DNA of 64,000 bases from Pholis gunnellus (lineage: Eukaryota; Chordata; Actinopteri; Perciformes; Pholidae): the NCBI GenBank assembly GCA_910591455.2, contig OU342806.1, positions 5,049,478 through 5,113,477 on the forward strand. Direction: 5' to 3'. The position numbers were made by a program, and so were the translations under genes. The notes below the pieces were generated by a model that made no database searches, had not been told where the DNA came from, and was given only the letters and a program-made list of their open reading frames with translations. Of this stretch, positions 37,523-59,721 are shown in pieces. Positions within the stretch are counted from its first letter, which is position 1. Each line of letters begins with the position of its first letter.

Positions 37523-37779
37523 TTTATTTATTTATTGGTTTATTTTATAAGGGACAGTGCACATTAATAAAAACATTGCTGTAAATGCGCCAGAGTTAAC
37601 CAAGAGACTATTTTTCATCTCTAGTCCCAAGAGGCAGATGTTACAAAGTAAACCTAAAAACAGAATATAACATTCAGATCCATGTCAGAGGCACAAAACA
37701 TAAAAGCATGTAGAATATGTTAAATATATAAGTAAGTCAGACACAGCTAAACAACAATAAAAGACATGCATGCAGGTAG
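37523..37779 (+). repeat. Dispersed repeat upstream of bsg, copy 1
   Basis: It shares with 38824-39132, in the same order, TTATTTATTGGTTTAT, GGGACAGTGCACATTAATAA, CAGAGTTAACC, a CTATTTTTCATCT word, AGTCCCAAGAGG and AGACATGCATGCAGGTA. It looks like the 3' end of a non-LTR retrotransposon, but I cannot name the family. Confidence 0.7.
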
Positions 37780-37854
37780 ATGAGGTAGATTTCTCTGTAT
37801 GTTTTCCATTAAAAAAATATTACATCGAGTCTGTGTTTTTGCCAATTTACATTC

Positions 37855-37915
37855 GAATATGATTAGTTTAACTGAATATGATTAGTTTAATTAAATGAAT
37901 ATGATTAGTTTAACT
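37855..37915 (+). repeat. Triple tandem 17-bp motif upstream of bsg
   Basis: GAATATGATTAGTTTAA occurs three times without mismatch, at 37855, 37874 and 37897. Copies are separated by CT and by TTAAAT. Each copy contains TGATTAG, i.e. CTAATCA on the other strand, a homeodomain core. The array ends 227 bp before the bsg start codon. Confidence 0.85.
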
Positions 37916-37942
37916 GTCTCTTTAAGTGGAGACTAATGTGAG

Positions 37943-38010
37943 TGACGTGACGTGACCACGCCTCTAAACAACACGTCATATTGTACGTGCTCTTTCAGGG
38001 CGTGTGCGTG
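37943..38010 (+). promoter_or_regulatory. bsg: bsg promoter cluster of CRE half-sites and RCGTG cores
   Basis: TGACGTGACGTGA lies at 37943-37955, CCACGCC (KLF/Sp type) at 37956-37962, and an inverted half-site ACGTCA at 37974-37979. RCGTG cores occur at 37945, 37950, 37985, 38000 and 38006, plus one inverted at 37972. They lie 130-200 bp upstream of the start codon in a TATA-less stretch. Mammalian CD147 is reported to be hypoxia-inducible, so HIF use is plausible but unproven. Confidence 0.5.
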
Positions 38011-38141
38011 AGTTGCAACTAGAGGACGACCGACTCCACTGGATCGTTCAGCGGAAAAGGAGGAAGAAGAAGAGTCATCTCTCGTAGCTCAATAACATTG
38101 CGTTTATTCGACACCTTTAGTAAAATACTAAACTATCCACC

Positions 38142-49827
<11,686 letters not shown>

Positions 49828-50679
49828 AAGCTGAAAGAGGTGAGTGACTTCCTGTGTTATCTACCAGTATACAGGGGATACACCAAAAATAGAATATAGG
49901 TTCTTCAAATGACTATAATTCATCTTTCATGCATCTTTTTTTTTAAATTTTGTTTTATTATTCCAGATGGCAGACCAGGATTCAGCTGTCGTGTGGCACA
50001 TTCTGCTGTGCACCCTGCAAATTTAAAAGTACCTTTTTTGTGCTTGGGTGTTATTAAGAAACTGTCAGATTTGTTCTTGTTTTGTTTTCTTCTATCTTCT
50101 TCTCCACATTGTGCAGCCACAGAACATAGTGTGAAGTAATTTCTGCTTGAGGCCCAGAGGGCAAATATTGCATGAGTTAAAACGCCGTTATAGGAAAGTG
50201 TGTGTTTGTTGTGAAATCATAGACGGTTCATGTGAGGAATGCCTCTTTGTGGTTGTTTTCTGTTGATGCTTCCTACACTGACCTCGCAGTCTTTGCTTTT
50301 GTGTTCTCCAATCTGGAGCTGTTACTTGTAAAGAAGTACAAGTTCTGTTCAGAGTACTTCACTGCCACTCTCGTAGCGTCTGACCTGCTCCTACGCCATC
50401 GCTGATTCTCCCTTCTGCATAGTTCTATACTTTGCCTAAACGCCAACAAGCACCATTTATCTTTTGTGTGTAAATCTGACACTTCAAGTAAAATGCAGAA
50501 ATGATGATATTAATATCTGCAAAGTTTTGTTGCCGTGAGAAATTACAGTTCTTTTTAGTAGAAATGCATTTTCCCTTTTTAAAGTCAAGCTTTTATTTCC
50601 GAATCCCATATTTTAAATCGGAAGTTTTACCCGCCAACGGTTTTCTCACCGACGTTTTTGTTGCCGATGTCACATCCAG

Positions 50680-50685
50680 AATAAA
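50680..50685 (+). terminator. bsg: Proximal bsg polyadenylation signal
   Basis: A canonical AATAAA about 850 bases after the stop (about 725 if the UTR intron is removed). It could yield a shorter 3' UTR form. Confidence 0.4.
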
Positions 50686-51016
50686 AATATATTGTTATGG
50701 ACCAAGTGCAAGAGCTGTCTGTTACTTCTGTTGAATGCAACTTAAATACTACACACTAGCTTTCTTTAAATTTAGTAAAAGCAGATAAAACATTTAACAA
50801 GCTGTTCTTCTTTTCTCACTCGCTGTGATTTGTGTGCGCGATTGTTGGACCATCGTCTGTTCCCGTCACTGTGTAGATGATTCAGAAGCCAAATGTTTAA
50901 TTCCATTTAATCTGATTAGTGTTGTGATTGATAAAAAGATCTAGCCAGAATTGTGTACCATTGTTGTACCATCAGAGTACATGGAACACCATCTGTTGTA
51001 CAACTTGCACAAACTG

Positions 51017-51022
51017 AATAAA
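51017..51022 (+). terminator. bsg: Distal bsg polyadenylation signal
   Basis: AATAAA followed by a GGTCTTTGATTTT GU/U-rich element within 20 bases, the best-looking 3' end of the gene. Confidence 0.6.
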
Positions 51023-51040
51023 GGTCTTTGATTTTACATG

Positions 51041-52222
51041 CTGGATTACTTACTCGACTTCTTCTCAAAGCAAAGGGTGACTTAGAATAGCAGGTCTAGA
51101 CTCTGTGTACGACGAGGCCCAAACAGCTGAAGATGATAATCCGTTTGTTTGACAAATGTCAGTCTATCAATGGATAACTATTACAAAAGCATAGCTTCCA
51201 CAAGTCTAACGTGGTTTGAGAGGAAATTTAAAGCATGTCACCTTACAGTCTGACAATGACCTGAATATTCTGAGGTTGAGAATATAAGTATAGCTTTATT
51301 CATAGACTGTTGCATGTTGTTTACAGTCATAACACGCAGAGCAAAGATTCAAATAACTCCTCTGTGGATATGTGCGCATTGGGCTTAAATGTGCTCAATT
51401 AATTAAACATTTTTTTTAAATGTTTTACCAAAATGGCCCTAAACCAGGTTTCCTTTTTGACCTTAGCGTGCACAAATCCCTGTTTCAGGCCAAGACAGAT
51501 AACGGCCAACAGAAAGCGTGTGTTGTGATCCCCTTTTATCAATAGAGCGGTGCATGTGTCTGATTATCTTGTGTTTCCTCAATGTGTAAAGGAAGGTTTA
51601 GAATTAGATTTATCTTGGTTTATGAAAGCCAAATGTTTGCCCCATTTGAAATGTGTTAATCTGCAGCAGAATGGTACGTTTATTAAAAAATGTTATAAAA
51701 ATAATAATGCATCTGTTTAAGGGATTGTTGGGTTATAGTTCAGTCACAAAAGCGTCATGCATTGTAACGAGTTAATCTTTCCGAACGGTTAGAAAAAGGC
51801 CCATTTCCCCAAGAAGCTTGTGTACAATGTGTGCATTTCTCCACAAGGTGGAGCCCTTTAACCGAGAATGGAGGACTCCAGCACACATTGGCAGACTTAT
51901 CAACCTTCAATCAACAGACAAACGCTGTTCATACAAGCGCTCTCTCAGTGAGGAAAGCCTATGGATCACCTGACCTGAGTAGGTTATTGGCTGATGGTCT
52001 ACCTGAGATCAACTGTGGATGACGGAAGATGGAGAACTTTTTATTTTTTGTGACCTTCACCTTTGACCCGCTCTTATCAGGTGAGTTTATTTATGTATGT
52101 AATAATATATCTGTTTACTTATGTAAATAAAGTTTCTAATGACACTGACAGTTTTAACATTGTTTCTTCATTATAAGTGTAAGTAGTTGCAGCCCAAATG
52201 TAATACTGTCTATCTCTCTTTT
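51041..52222. other. Intergenic between bsg and hcn2
   Basis: About 1.2 kb without a gene. A repeat-like word TGACCTTCACCTTTGACC lies at about 52050-52068 and is followed by a chance CAG/GTGAGT donor at 52080. An untranslated upstream hcn2 exon here cannot be excluded. Confidence 0.4.
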
Positions 52223-52257
52223 GCACGCACACGCACACACACACGCACACGCACACT
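52223..52257. repeat. (CA)n/(CACG)n microsatellite upstream of hcn2
   Basis: About 35 bp of CA with CG interruptions. It is followed by a (GT)n tract at 52319-52339, so the two form an inverted pair upstream of the hcn2 start codon. Confidence 0.9.
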
Positions 52258-52457
52258 AACAGCAGCCAGGTGGCAGCCATAGCAACGCCACCGGTGCGCT
52301 GTTATCCTAAAGTGGGGTGGGTGTGTGTGTGTGTGTGTGGAAAGCAGAAGGCTGTTGCTGCTTTGAACTCCACACACTTCTTCCTCCGCCGCCGCCCAGT
52401 CTCGCCAGGTTCAAGGTGCGGGGAGTGTCTGTCCGTCTTGTCTTTGTTCTGGCTGTG

Positions 52458-55400
52458 ATGGACGAGGCGGAAGACGGCGGCGAGGAGGAGCCCAAATTCC
52501 AGCAGCCTCGACCACCTCAAGTCTCCACCAGCTTGGCCGGACGCAAGGATCATGGGAGCAGTGGAGGAGCCGAGATGAAGAAATTCACGCCAGGAGGCGG
52601 AGCCGCGTCCATTGCGCGCAAAAACTCCAACAGCCACGAGCTGTGGCTCCTGCGAGACGAGGACTCCGCACCTGTCAGTGGCAGCGCAGCCTCTGCTCTG
52701 TTGTGCCGGAGGGATGCTGCTGCCGGAGGGGACGCACTTCCCGAGGCGGGCGTAATAGCAGAGGGAGCCATCGGCATGATATGCAACAAAAACGGAGATT
52801 GTAGAAGGGACCCGACCAGTTCAGGGAGCCTATCCTCTCTCATCTCAAGGCAGGAGAAGCAGGCGGATGGAGTAGTGGCAGCTGAAGACGGGAAGGGGCA
52901 GGTTGCAAGCATGGACGGCTCCATCACTTCAGCGGGGTCCCTGACACAGGGGCCGGGCGCCGAGGTCAAGACCGCGGCGGCGATGGAGAAAAAGGACTCC
53001 AGAGTTTCCTTCTCCAACGCCCCGACTAGTAAAGGACAGACTCCGAGTCAGCACTCGAGAAATTCTGTCACGTTCTCCAAAGCTGAGGATGGCTCTCAGA
53101 TAGTGCCCGATGATGGAGACTCCCGGGCGAACCTGACATACATGCAGCGGCAGTTTAGTTCCATGCTTCAGCCTGGAGTTAACAAGTTCTCCCTGCGCAT
53201 GTTCGGCAGCCAGAAGGCAGTGGAGAAAGAGCAAGAGCGCGTAAAGTCAGCGGGTAATTGGATTATCCACCCATACAGCGACTTCAGGTATGGGTCAAAT
53301 TGAGTTAGGTCCATAACAGTGCATAGTCTTTAGATTGCGTTGCATGGCAGTCAAAGAGCTGTGTTGAATTTTATGGATTGTTTAAGTAACGCACTGCTTG
53401 GTGCTCATTTTCCACGTCAAACGTTATATGAGGAAAGTAATAGAATATTCAGGTTAATAATTAAAGCTCTTAGATATGTCCTCCAAATCACTTTAGCTGT
53501 ATCCAAGATGAAATAAATAAAACAATAAATACAACTAATATTCAATATTTGTGTATATTTTTATTTAGCCACCTTGAAACTTTGATTTGATACATCATGA
53601 TAATTCATTATTGATAGTAAGATATTGTCTATCTCAACCATGCATATTCCCCAATTTAGGGGACGGATAAAGACTCAAATAGTAACGTAACTGCGATACA
53701 TCAGTGTAACAAGCAAAAGTCTTTCTTTTAATGAGTTTTGTCTCAAAGATAAACTTGACGGGAAGTTGGAAAAGTTAAATTTCTTGAGTTTGAATGCGTC
53801 TGAACATCTGTTTCAGCACCTAGGACAGCTCCTCCAAATCTCTCAACTGTAAAACGGCAGCAGTCTGAAGATAAAGACAGTTATTTGAGCTCTCAGCTGG
53901 CTGTGACTCAGATTTTTGCAATCAAACGATGATTTCATATAATGCTGAATTAGTGGTTTTTGTGGGGAATTATATGAGGGAACATTCATGACTCGGCAAC
54001 GCTCTTCAATCGGTTCCTCCCTTTGCTTCGGAGGCTCTCGCGTTCCTTCAGCTGATCAGACAGAAATGGAACCCGGGGTTTCTGAAAAAACGTGACAAAA
54101 GCACATATAGGACTGCATCCACCAATGACCAATTATCTTTTGGTCCGTAAAATGTCTGAACATTTTGGAAAGAAAATCACTTTCCTGAAGCCCAAAATGA
54201 CTGCTGTAAATGTGGTGTTTTGTCTGACCAGCAGGTCAAACGTATTCAGTTTAAGATCACATAAGTTAAAGAAGAGCAGCAAATCCTCGCTGGAGTATAT
54301 TTGGCCATTTTTGCTTGAAAAATAGCTTAAAGATTGATTGATCATCAAAATAGTTGCAAATACATTTTCTCTTGATGGACTAGTCGTCTCATAAGGTGTC
54401 GCTCTTATAGTGCACTGCTTAAAACGCTTAACCACTGGTGGATTTTGTGGTATGATTAAACATGGAGCCGTTATTTGAACATGGGACACAATTGCTGTGA
54501 TAATTGCTGAGTCATCCTCCATCAGTAGCTTTACTGTTCTGGCTGTCTGTTGTCCTTTTAAACGGCACCCAGCTTGTATTTCCTGTTATATTCCTGTCTC
54601 TCTGCTTGTCCTTGGTTTGACCTTGTCCCGAGTCAGATGGTTTAGGTTACATCACCAGGAGAAGATACAGTGCACTTAGTGAGAAAGGCTGAGCATCACT
54701 GTGTTTACGGTTGACTGTCTCTCAGTCTCTAACCATCTCCCCCCCCTGCTTTAGGTTCTACTGGGACTTCACCATGCTGATGTTTATGGTGGGCAACCTG
54801 ATCATCATCCCCGTGGGCATCACCTTCTTCAAGGAAGAGACCACCACTCCCTGGATCCTCTTCAACGTGGTGTCCGACACCTTCTTCCTCATGGACCTGG
54901 TGCTGAACTTCCGGACCGGCATCGTGTTCGAGGACAACACCGAGATCATCCTCGACCCCAAGAAGATTAAGAAGAAGTACCTGCAGAGCTGGTTTGTTGT
55001 GGACTTCGTCTCTTCCATACCTGTGGATTATATCTTCCTCATCGTGGAGAGAGGGATGGACTCCGAGATGTACAAGACGGCCCGGGCGCTCCGCATTGTC
55101 CGCTTCACCAAGATCCTCAGTCTGCTGCGGCTGCTGAGGCTCTCCAGACTCATCCGGTACATCCACCAATGGGAGGAGGTAGGCAGAGGTTCAACATTTA
55201 AGATCCAATGAAAGGGTTTTGGGTTTTACTCCGATCACTCCAAGAAATCTCCTCTATTTAAATATACAGTGAGCCTACGGGCCTGGACCACTATGCTAAT
55301 AAAGATGACAAAACCATGCAGTAGTGGCCTTGGGAAAGAAACAAAAACACAAGGGGAGAACATGAGCACCACTGTTGTAGGTTGTGTGCTATATTTAGGA

Positions 55401-56929
55401 AATGGTAGTTGCCACTCTAATGTAAGCCATCTGTACAGCTGTGCCCATCTGTAACATGAAGGATGTGGGATGATATACATCATATATGACCCAATACCAG
55501 CATCTCTCTCATGAGCCAGTATCGACCAATAATATGGTCTTATACTGTTTATACTGGTTTGTTAAATCTCTTACAGGAATCTCACAAAATCTCTTTCTTT
55601 TATTCCATAGAAACAATAGTGAAACAGAAGATACAATGAACACTTCCTGTTCCTTTTTGGTTAAAAGACACTAGATCTATTCTGATAAATACTGAGTTAT
55701 TACAGATGCATTGGTGTTCTGCATACGCTGGCTGATAATTATGAATATGTCAGGGATCCATATCAAGATTGTTGTTAATGTGTTTAAAACATTTAAAAAG
55801 TGTCCGGCTAATCATCATTTTAAAAACTAAATAAAGGTATCGGCATTGACCAGGCTACAAAAGATAATCTCTGTTATCCTGACATCTCTTCAGCGTTTAC
55901 GTTTACATCATGAAACATTCTTCGTCACCTTGCAGACAGAGGCGCCGCTGTGAGGGCGGATCACCACATCTGTAAAGGATTGTGCAGCATTATATTCTGT
56001 ATAGAAGTAAGCTGCAGTTTGGATGTTAAGTCTTTTCCTGCCACTTTGAGTTGTTTGTTCATTTAAAAAAACTGTGCTCTAATTAATAATACAAAATTGG
56101 ATTCCAGTGCAGTGAGTTTTATGTCAGCATACAAGTAATTCTGTTTGTACATCAAAACAATGCTCTGTATGATTACTCCCCGGCACAGAAACTGAGGTTT
56201 TACCATGTTGTAAAGCAATAAGCCTGATAGCTGTCTGATAGCTAGTGTGCTGATGTAGTTATGAATTCATGAAAAATTAATTTGTGCTTATTAGTGGAAA
56301 GCAAAGGGAGATTTTCCGAGGAAGGAACAGAACTCCCGGAGACACTAATTGCCTTTTCTATGTTCTCAAAACAAAAGCTACCTTTTTTTCCCTTCAATTA
56401 TTATTATTGTTTTAATGTGACATTACAACTACACATCAGGGAATCATCATTTCTCATATATGCTTCTTAAACACAGTGAACCCGTGCCTGCTATGTGCTT
56501 TTGTATATAAAGGGAAAATCCATATTTGGATTAACTAAGCATCCACGAATCAAAAGTGTGCGTTCTCTCATGCCGAAAAATAAATAGCCACTGCTCATGT
56601 GAATACAGAGTGGTTATTTGAGCTCCAGGAGAAGCCTAATTACTGACTCTCGCAACTGAACGCTGCTTTGCTTCGCCTCAGCCCTGCCCCGATCACCTTA
56701 GTCCAGCCGAGCTCTGCTCCGCTCAGCTCGATCCAAACGTGGTTGGCTGGGTTTCCCCTCAGCTCGGCTCGGCTCAGCTCAGCTGCTGTGTGGCAGGGTT
56801 TTCCCAAAAGATCATCCTAGAGTTGTGATGAGTTCACCGTTTAGCGCCAAGTGAGTCAACCACGGTGCTCATAACAGATAAAAAAAAGAAAGAGCAGATG
56901 TATTTTTGACATGATCTTTGAATAGACTG

Positions 56930-56965
<36 letters not shown>

Positions 56966-58406
56966 TGTGTGTGTGTTTGTTTGTGGCACGGCCAACACAG
57001 CAGCAGAGATAAGCGTTGTCTGGAATAACCAGAGCAATTTCCTGAGGCAGGAAGCTTGTATCAAGGCTCTCCACTTGCTGGCATGCACTAGAGAGGATGC
57101 CTTTTTCATGAGCTAGAGTGGACGATGACGGCAAATGGGCGGCAGCGAGATTGCTTGCGGGAGTAATATTCATCAGGTTCAATATAGTTTCCTCTAAACG
57201 GTGTCATCCCGTATCGTGTTTGACAACGTGCTGCCGACGCGGGAGCCGAACGCAACTTTATCTGCGTTTCGCAGGCCGTGAGTCGTGGTCACAGTAATGG
57301 GCCTCAACCCAGATTGTGGCGTGACAGTGACACATGGCGCAGGTGCGCAGGTGTCACGGGGAACATTAGTCCTGGAGCCTCATTAATCACGATGGGAATG
57401 CTTTCTAATCACAGGGCAGGTCCCTCGGTGTGTTTCCCTTTCCCCTTCGTCAAATTAGCCAAGGCCATCAGCCATTACAGCAGGGGGAAAGTAGTGAAAG
57501 TTGTGTCTTTGGCATTTGGCCTGCAGCTAATTCGCAAGGGGAAGGGAAAACTTAAAATATGCAGACGGGTGAAGAATAAAGAAGAAAATCAACATATATG
57601 TGATTGAATATCCACCAAGTAGAAACAACACCTTGATGCTGGTAGATATTCTAGATGGCGGTGGAGGATAAGGAGGAGGTGTTTAGTGCACAGACAGCCA
57701 ATATGCACAATACTAAAGTGTTATGAGCATTTAAAGCACTTTAAAGTCGAAGTAATTAATGGGACTTGGGGAACTCAGCCAGACGCGGGGCCATGAGAAA
57801 AGCACCGAAGCCACATTAGTGAGTGGAGTAAAATATGCATGTTGGTCTGTTTGGATGGAGGAATATGTTAGAACGCTTTGCTTTATTGTGTCGGTACTGT
57901 GACTAACAAGAGACATCTGCGCCCCGGGGGTTTCGGTAGAGGGATGCTGGTTTTGAGATTCAAGTGAGCTGAGGGTTTAGGGCAGCGAGGTGACCAGATG
58001 AGTCACACGTAGGTCGATCCTCCAGTTTCCAGTGAGAAATGAGCCTTTTGTTTGTGATGTAAGAATTCAGCAAATTGGGCCATAAAGCAGGGCTTTCCAT
58101 TATACATGACTATGTAATATATACGTTGCAGACATACATCCACCTGGCCTACTTCCCTCATAGGACAGTTATCTCTCCCTAGTGGGGAAAATGCTTTTGC
58201 TTACGTTTTAGCGAAGCCTCCAGTTGGCCCAGCTAAGCATGGTTTTCACAGCGGAGCCCACACATTGATGTAAACCTACTCTCACGCACAGACACACACA
58301 TCGTGGTTAACAAGGCCTGGCCAGTAGCCAGCGAGAGCCACACTGACACTAGTTCTGCACAAATGAGCCTTCGTACCTGAGGAGAGTGAATCTAAAAAAA
58401 ACAAAC

Positions 58407-58445
<39 letters not shown>

Positions 58446-59721
58446 CCGACCCCAGGCTGCTGATCAAAGCCTCATCAGCGTCGTTCATCATTCTTCTTCT
58501 TGTTCATTTTGCCCACCTGGTTCTAATGTAGACCCTCAGCCTGACACTAATATGCTACTAAGATTGAGGAGGGATGACATGCAGCACGTCAGCTTTTTGT
58601 TCCTGATTAGTGACATGTTTTACCTCCTTTAACATCCACTATGTGAAGCACAGAAGCATCAGTCGGGCCAGGCTGTTGTTTCACTGAAAGTTATTATGAG
58701 GAACCTTTATCTGATTAAGAAACGGTCTCCATTTAATACCGCTGCCTCCATATGACCTACTTAAGTAAACAAGACCGTCAGCGAGAAAATTGGCAATTAC
58801 TTTATAGTAATTATTAATGCTGGTCATTGGCCGTCGGGATCTCTGCCGAATCAGCCTCACCTGAAACTCCTTCAGCTCAGACAACAGCGTACAACAGTCG
58901 GTCGAATGACGACTTATAATGTGAAAGAGGTTTATTTCTTGTCTTTTACATTATTGTTTTGGTTTCTGTCCCACAACGGTACTATTTTGGTTCACCCTTA
59001 CCGCTCTCAGCAGTGTCATTTGCAGACACAGCAGACAGCTGTTTATTTTTGTGGAAAAACACTCACTTTACCTGCCAAGCACTAACGGGTGCACTAATAA
59101 ACTAGCCAGCAACAACAACAGAGCTGACAGGAAGAACGTGAATGATTCGCCAGGTAAACTGAAACCCAGCTCCAAATGAGTGATAAAGCTGCTCCGGTAA
59201 ATGCTGGATGTATAAATAGGCAACTGTATGCTAACATGTTCACCATAATATCAACTTTATGAGATGGTTATGTGTCAATTTTGTGTTTACAGTATCTTTT
59301 CCTACTCCAAAGTGGGAAAAAATACAATAAATCAATTAACGCTGCCTTATGAGAAGGATGTTGGCCAAACTATCTCCTATAGAATACACATGTAATGATA
59401 ATATTACACGTTCTCCTCTTTTTAGAAATGTACTGGATGTACAGTTCACCTCTTTCTGTGCGAACAGATTTTTCATTCCCCTCACACATCTATCTCCGTC
59501 TTTCCCTCCTCTCCACTTTGATAACCCTCTCCTCTGTCCGTCTCGTCTCCTCCTGACAGATCTTCCACATGACCTATGACCTCGCCAGTGCTGTGATGCG
59601 AATATTCAACCTGATTGGTATGATGCTGCTGCTGTGTCACTGGGATGGCTGTCTCCAGTTCCTCGTTCCCATGCTGCAGGACTTTCCGTCTGACTGCTGG
59701 GTCTCCCTCAACAAGATGGTG
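52458..59721 (+). CDS. hcn2: HCN2 pacemaker channel, first three coding exons; gene continues past the window
   Basis: Exons are 52458-53287, 54755-55178 (424 nt) and 59560-59721 (162 nt), with phases 2 and 0: 472 codons so far. Start ATG has G at -3 and +4; the frame is open upstream, but no earlier ATG is seen. Residues 1-227 are a low-complexity cytoplasmic N terminus. Residues 228-277 are the HCN domain (QRQFSSMLQPGVNKFSLRMF, then WIIHPYSDFR). S1 is about 278-302, S2 310-329, S3 356-374. S4 is about 386-415 with Arg/Lys every third position (390, 393, 396; 402, 405, 408, 411). S5 lies in exon 3 (HMTYDLASAVMRIFNLIG onward), which ends before the pore. The selectivity filter, C-linker and cyclic-nucleotide-binding domain lie outside the window. 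The channel carries the hyperpolarization-activated If/Ih current and is gated by cAMP. FLMDLVLNF and IKKKYL favour HCN2 over HCN1/HCN4, and the BSG neighbour agrees. Confidence 0.95.
53288..54754 (+). other. hcn2: hcn2 intron 1
   Basis: A 1.5-kb intron with a clean CCCCCCCTGCTTTAG acceptor. No nested gene or recognisable repeat is seen. Confidence 0.65.
56690..56785 (+). repeat. GCTC-rich short tandem repeat in hcn2 intron 2
   Basis: Imperfect pentamer-like units (AGCTC, GGCTC, CGCTC), most regular in CAGCTCGGCTCGGCTCAGCT near 56760-56780. I recall the same composition in a common fish repeat. Confidence 0.55.
56933..56983. repeat. (GT)n microsatellite
   Basis: About 50 bp of GT with TTG interruptions near its right end. 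Confidence 0.9.
58409..58444. repeat. (GA)n microsatellite
   Basis: About 35 bp of perfect GA in hcn2 intron 2. Confidence 0.9.
58686..58870 (+). repeat. Repeat copy C of the AAGTAAACAAGACC family
   Basis: It carries GAAACGGTCTCCATTTAATA, TATGACCTACTTAAGTAAAC and AAGACCGTCAGCGAGA in the same order as the copies near 14.3 and 25.1 kb. It ends near CTGAAACTCCTTCAGCTCAG, a word also echoed in copy B as CTCAGCTGAGACTCC. Confidence 0.6.

Larger units (their letters stand above)
49828..51040 (+). other. bsg: bsg 3' UTR, probably spliced
   Basis: Twelve bases after the stop lies a strong donor (GAG then GTGAGTG). A matching acceptor with a pyrimidine tract ends at 49966 (TTATTATTCCAG), implying a 127-nt 3' UTR intron at 49840-49966. 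The donor is so close to the stop that nonsense-mediated decay would not be triggered. Polyadenylation signals are at 50680-50685 and 51017-51022. Confidence 0.6.
55179..59559 (+). other. hcn2: hcn2 intron 2
   Basis: A 4.4-kb intron. It contains an AGCTC/GGCTC pentamer-like repeat (56690-56785), a (GT)n tract (56933-56983), a (GA)n tract (58409-58444) and copy C of a dispersed repeat (58686-58870). The stretch 57120-57560 is complex and non-repetitive and may be conserved non-coding DNA. Confidence 0.6.

Noticed and set aside
35031..38141. POLRMT or FGF22 coding exons expected from human synteny
   Set aside because: No recognisable exon of either gene here or in the other intergenic gaps. 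Distant exons could be missed by eye.
52020..52090. Possible untranslated first exon of hcn2 ending at a CAG/GTGAGT donor
   Set aside because: The donor lies in a TGACCTTCACCTTTGACC word typical of a common fish repeat, and hcn2 exon 1 already has a plausible promoter-proximal ATG; no acceptor was identified to pair with it.
54729..55169. 146-codon minus-strand frame opposite hcn2 exon 2
   Set aside because: Antisense shadow of a GC-rich, strongly conserved coding exon. The plus-strand frame is the real HCN S1-S4 region. The minus-strand frame at 52550-53017 opposite exon 1 is rejected for the same reason.
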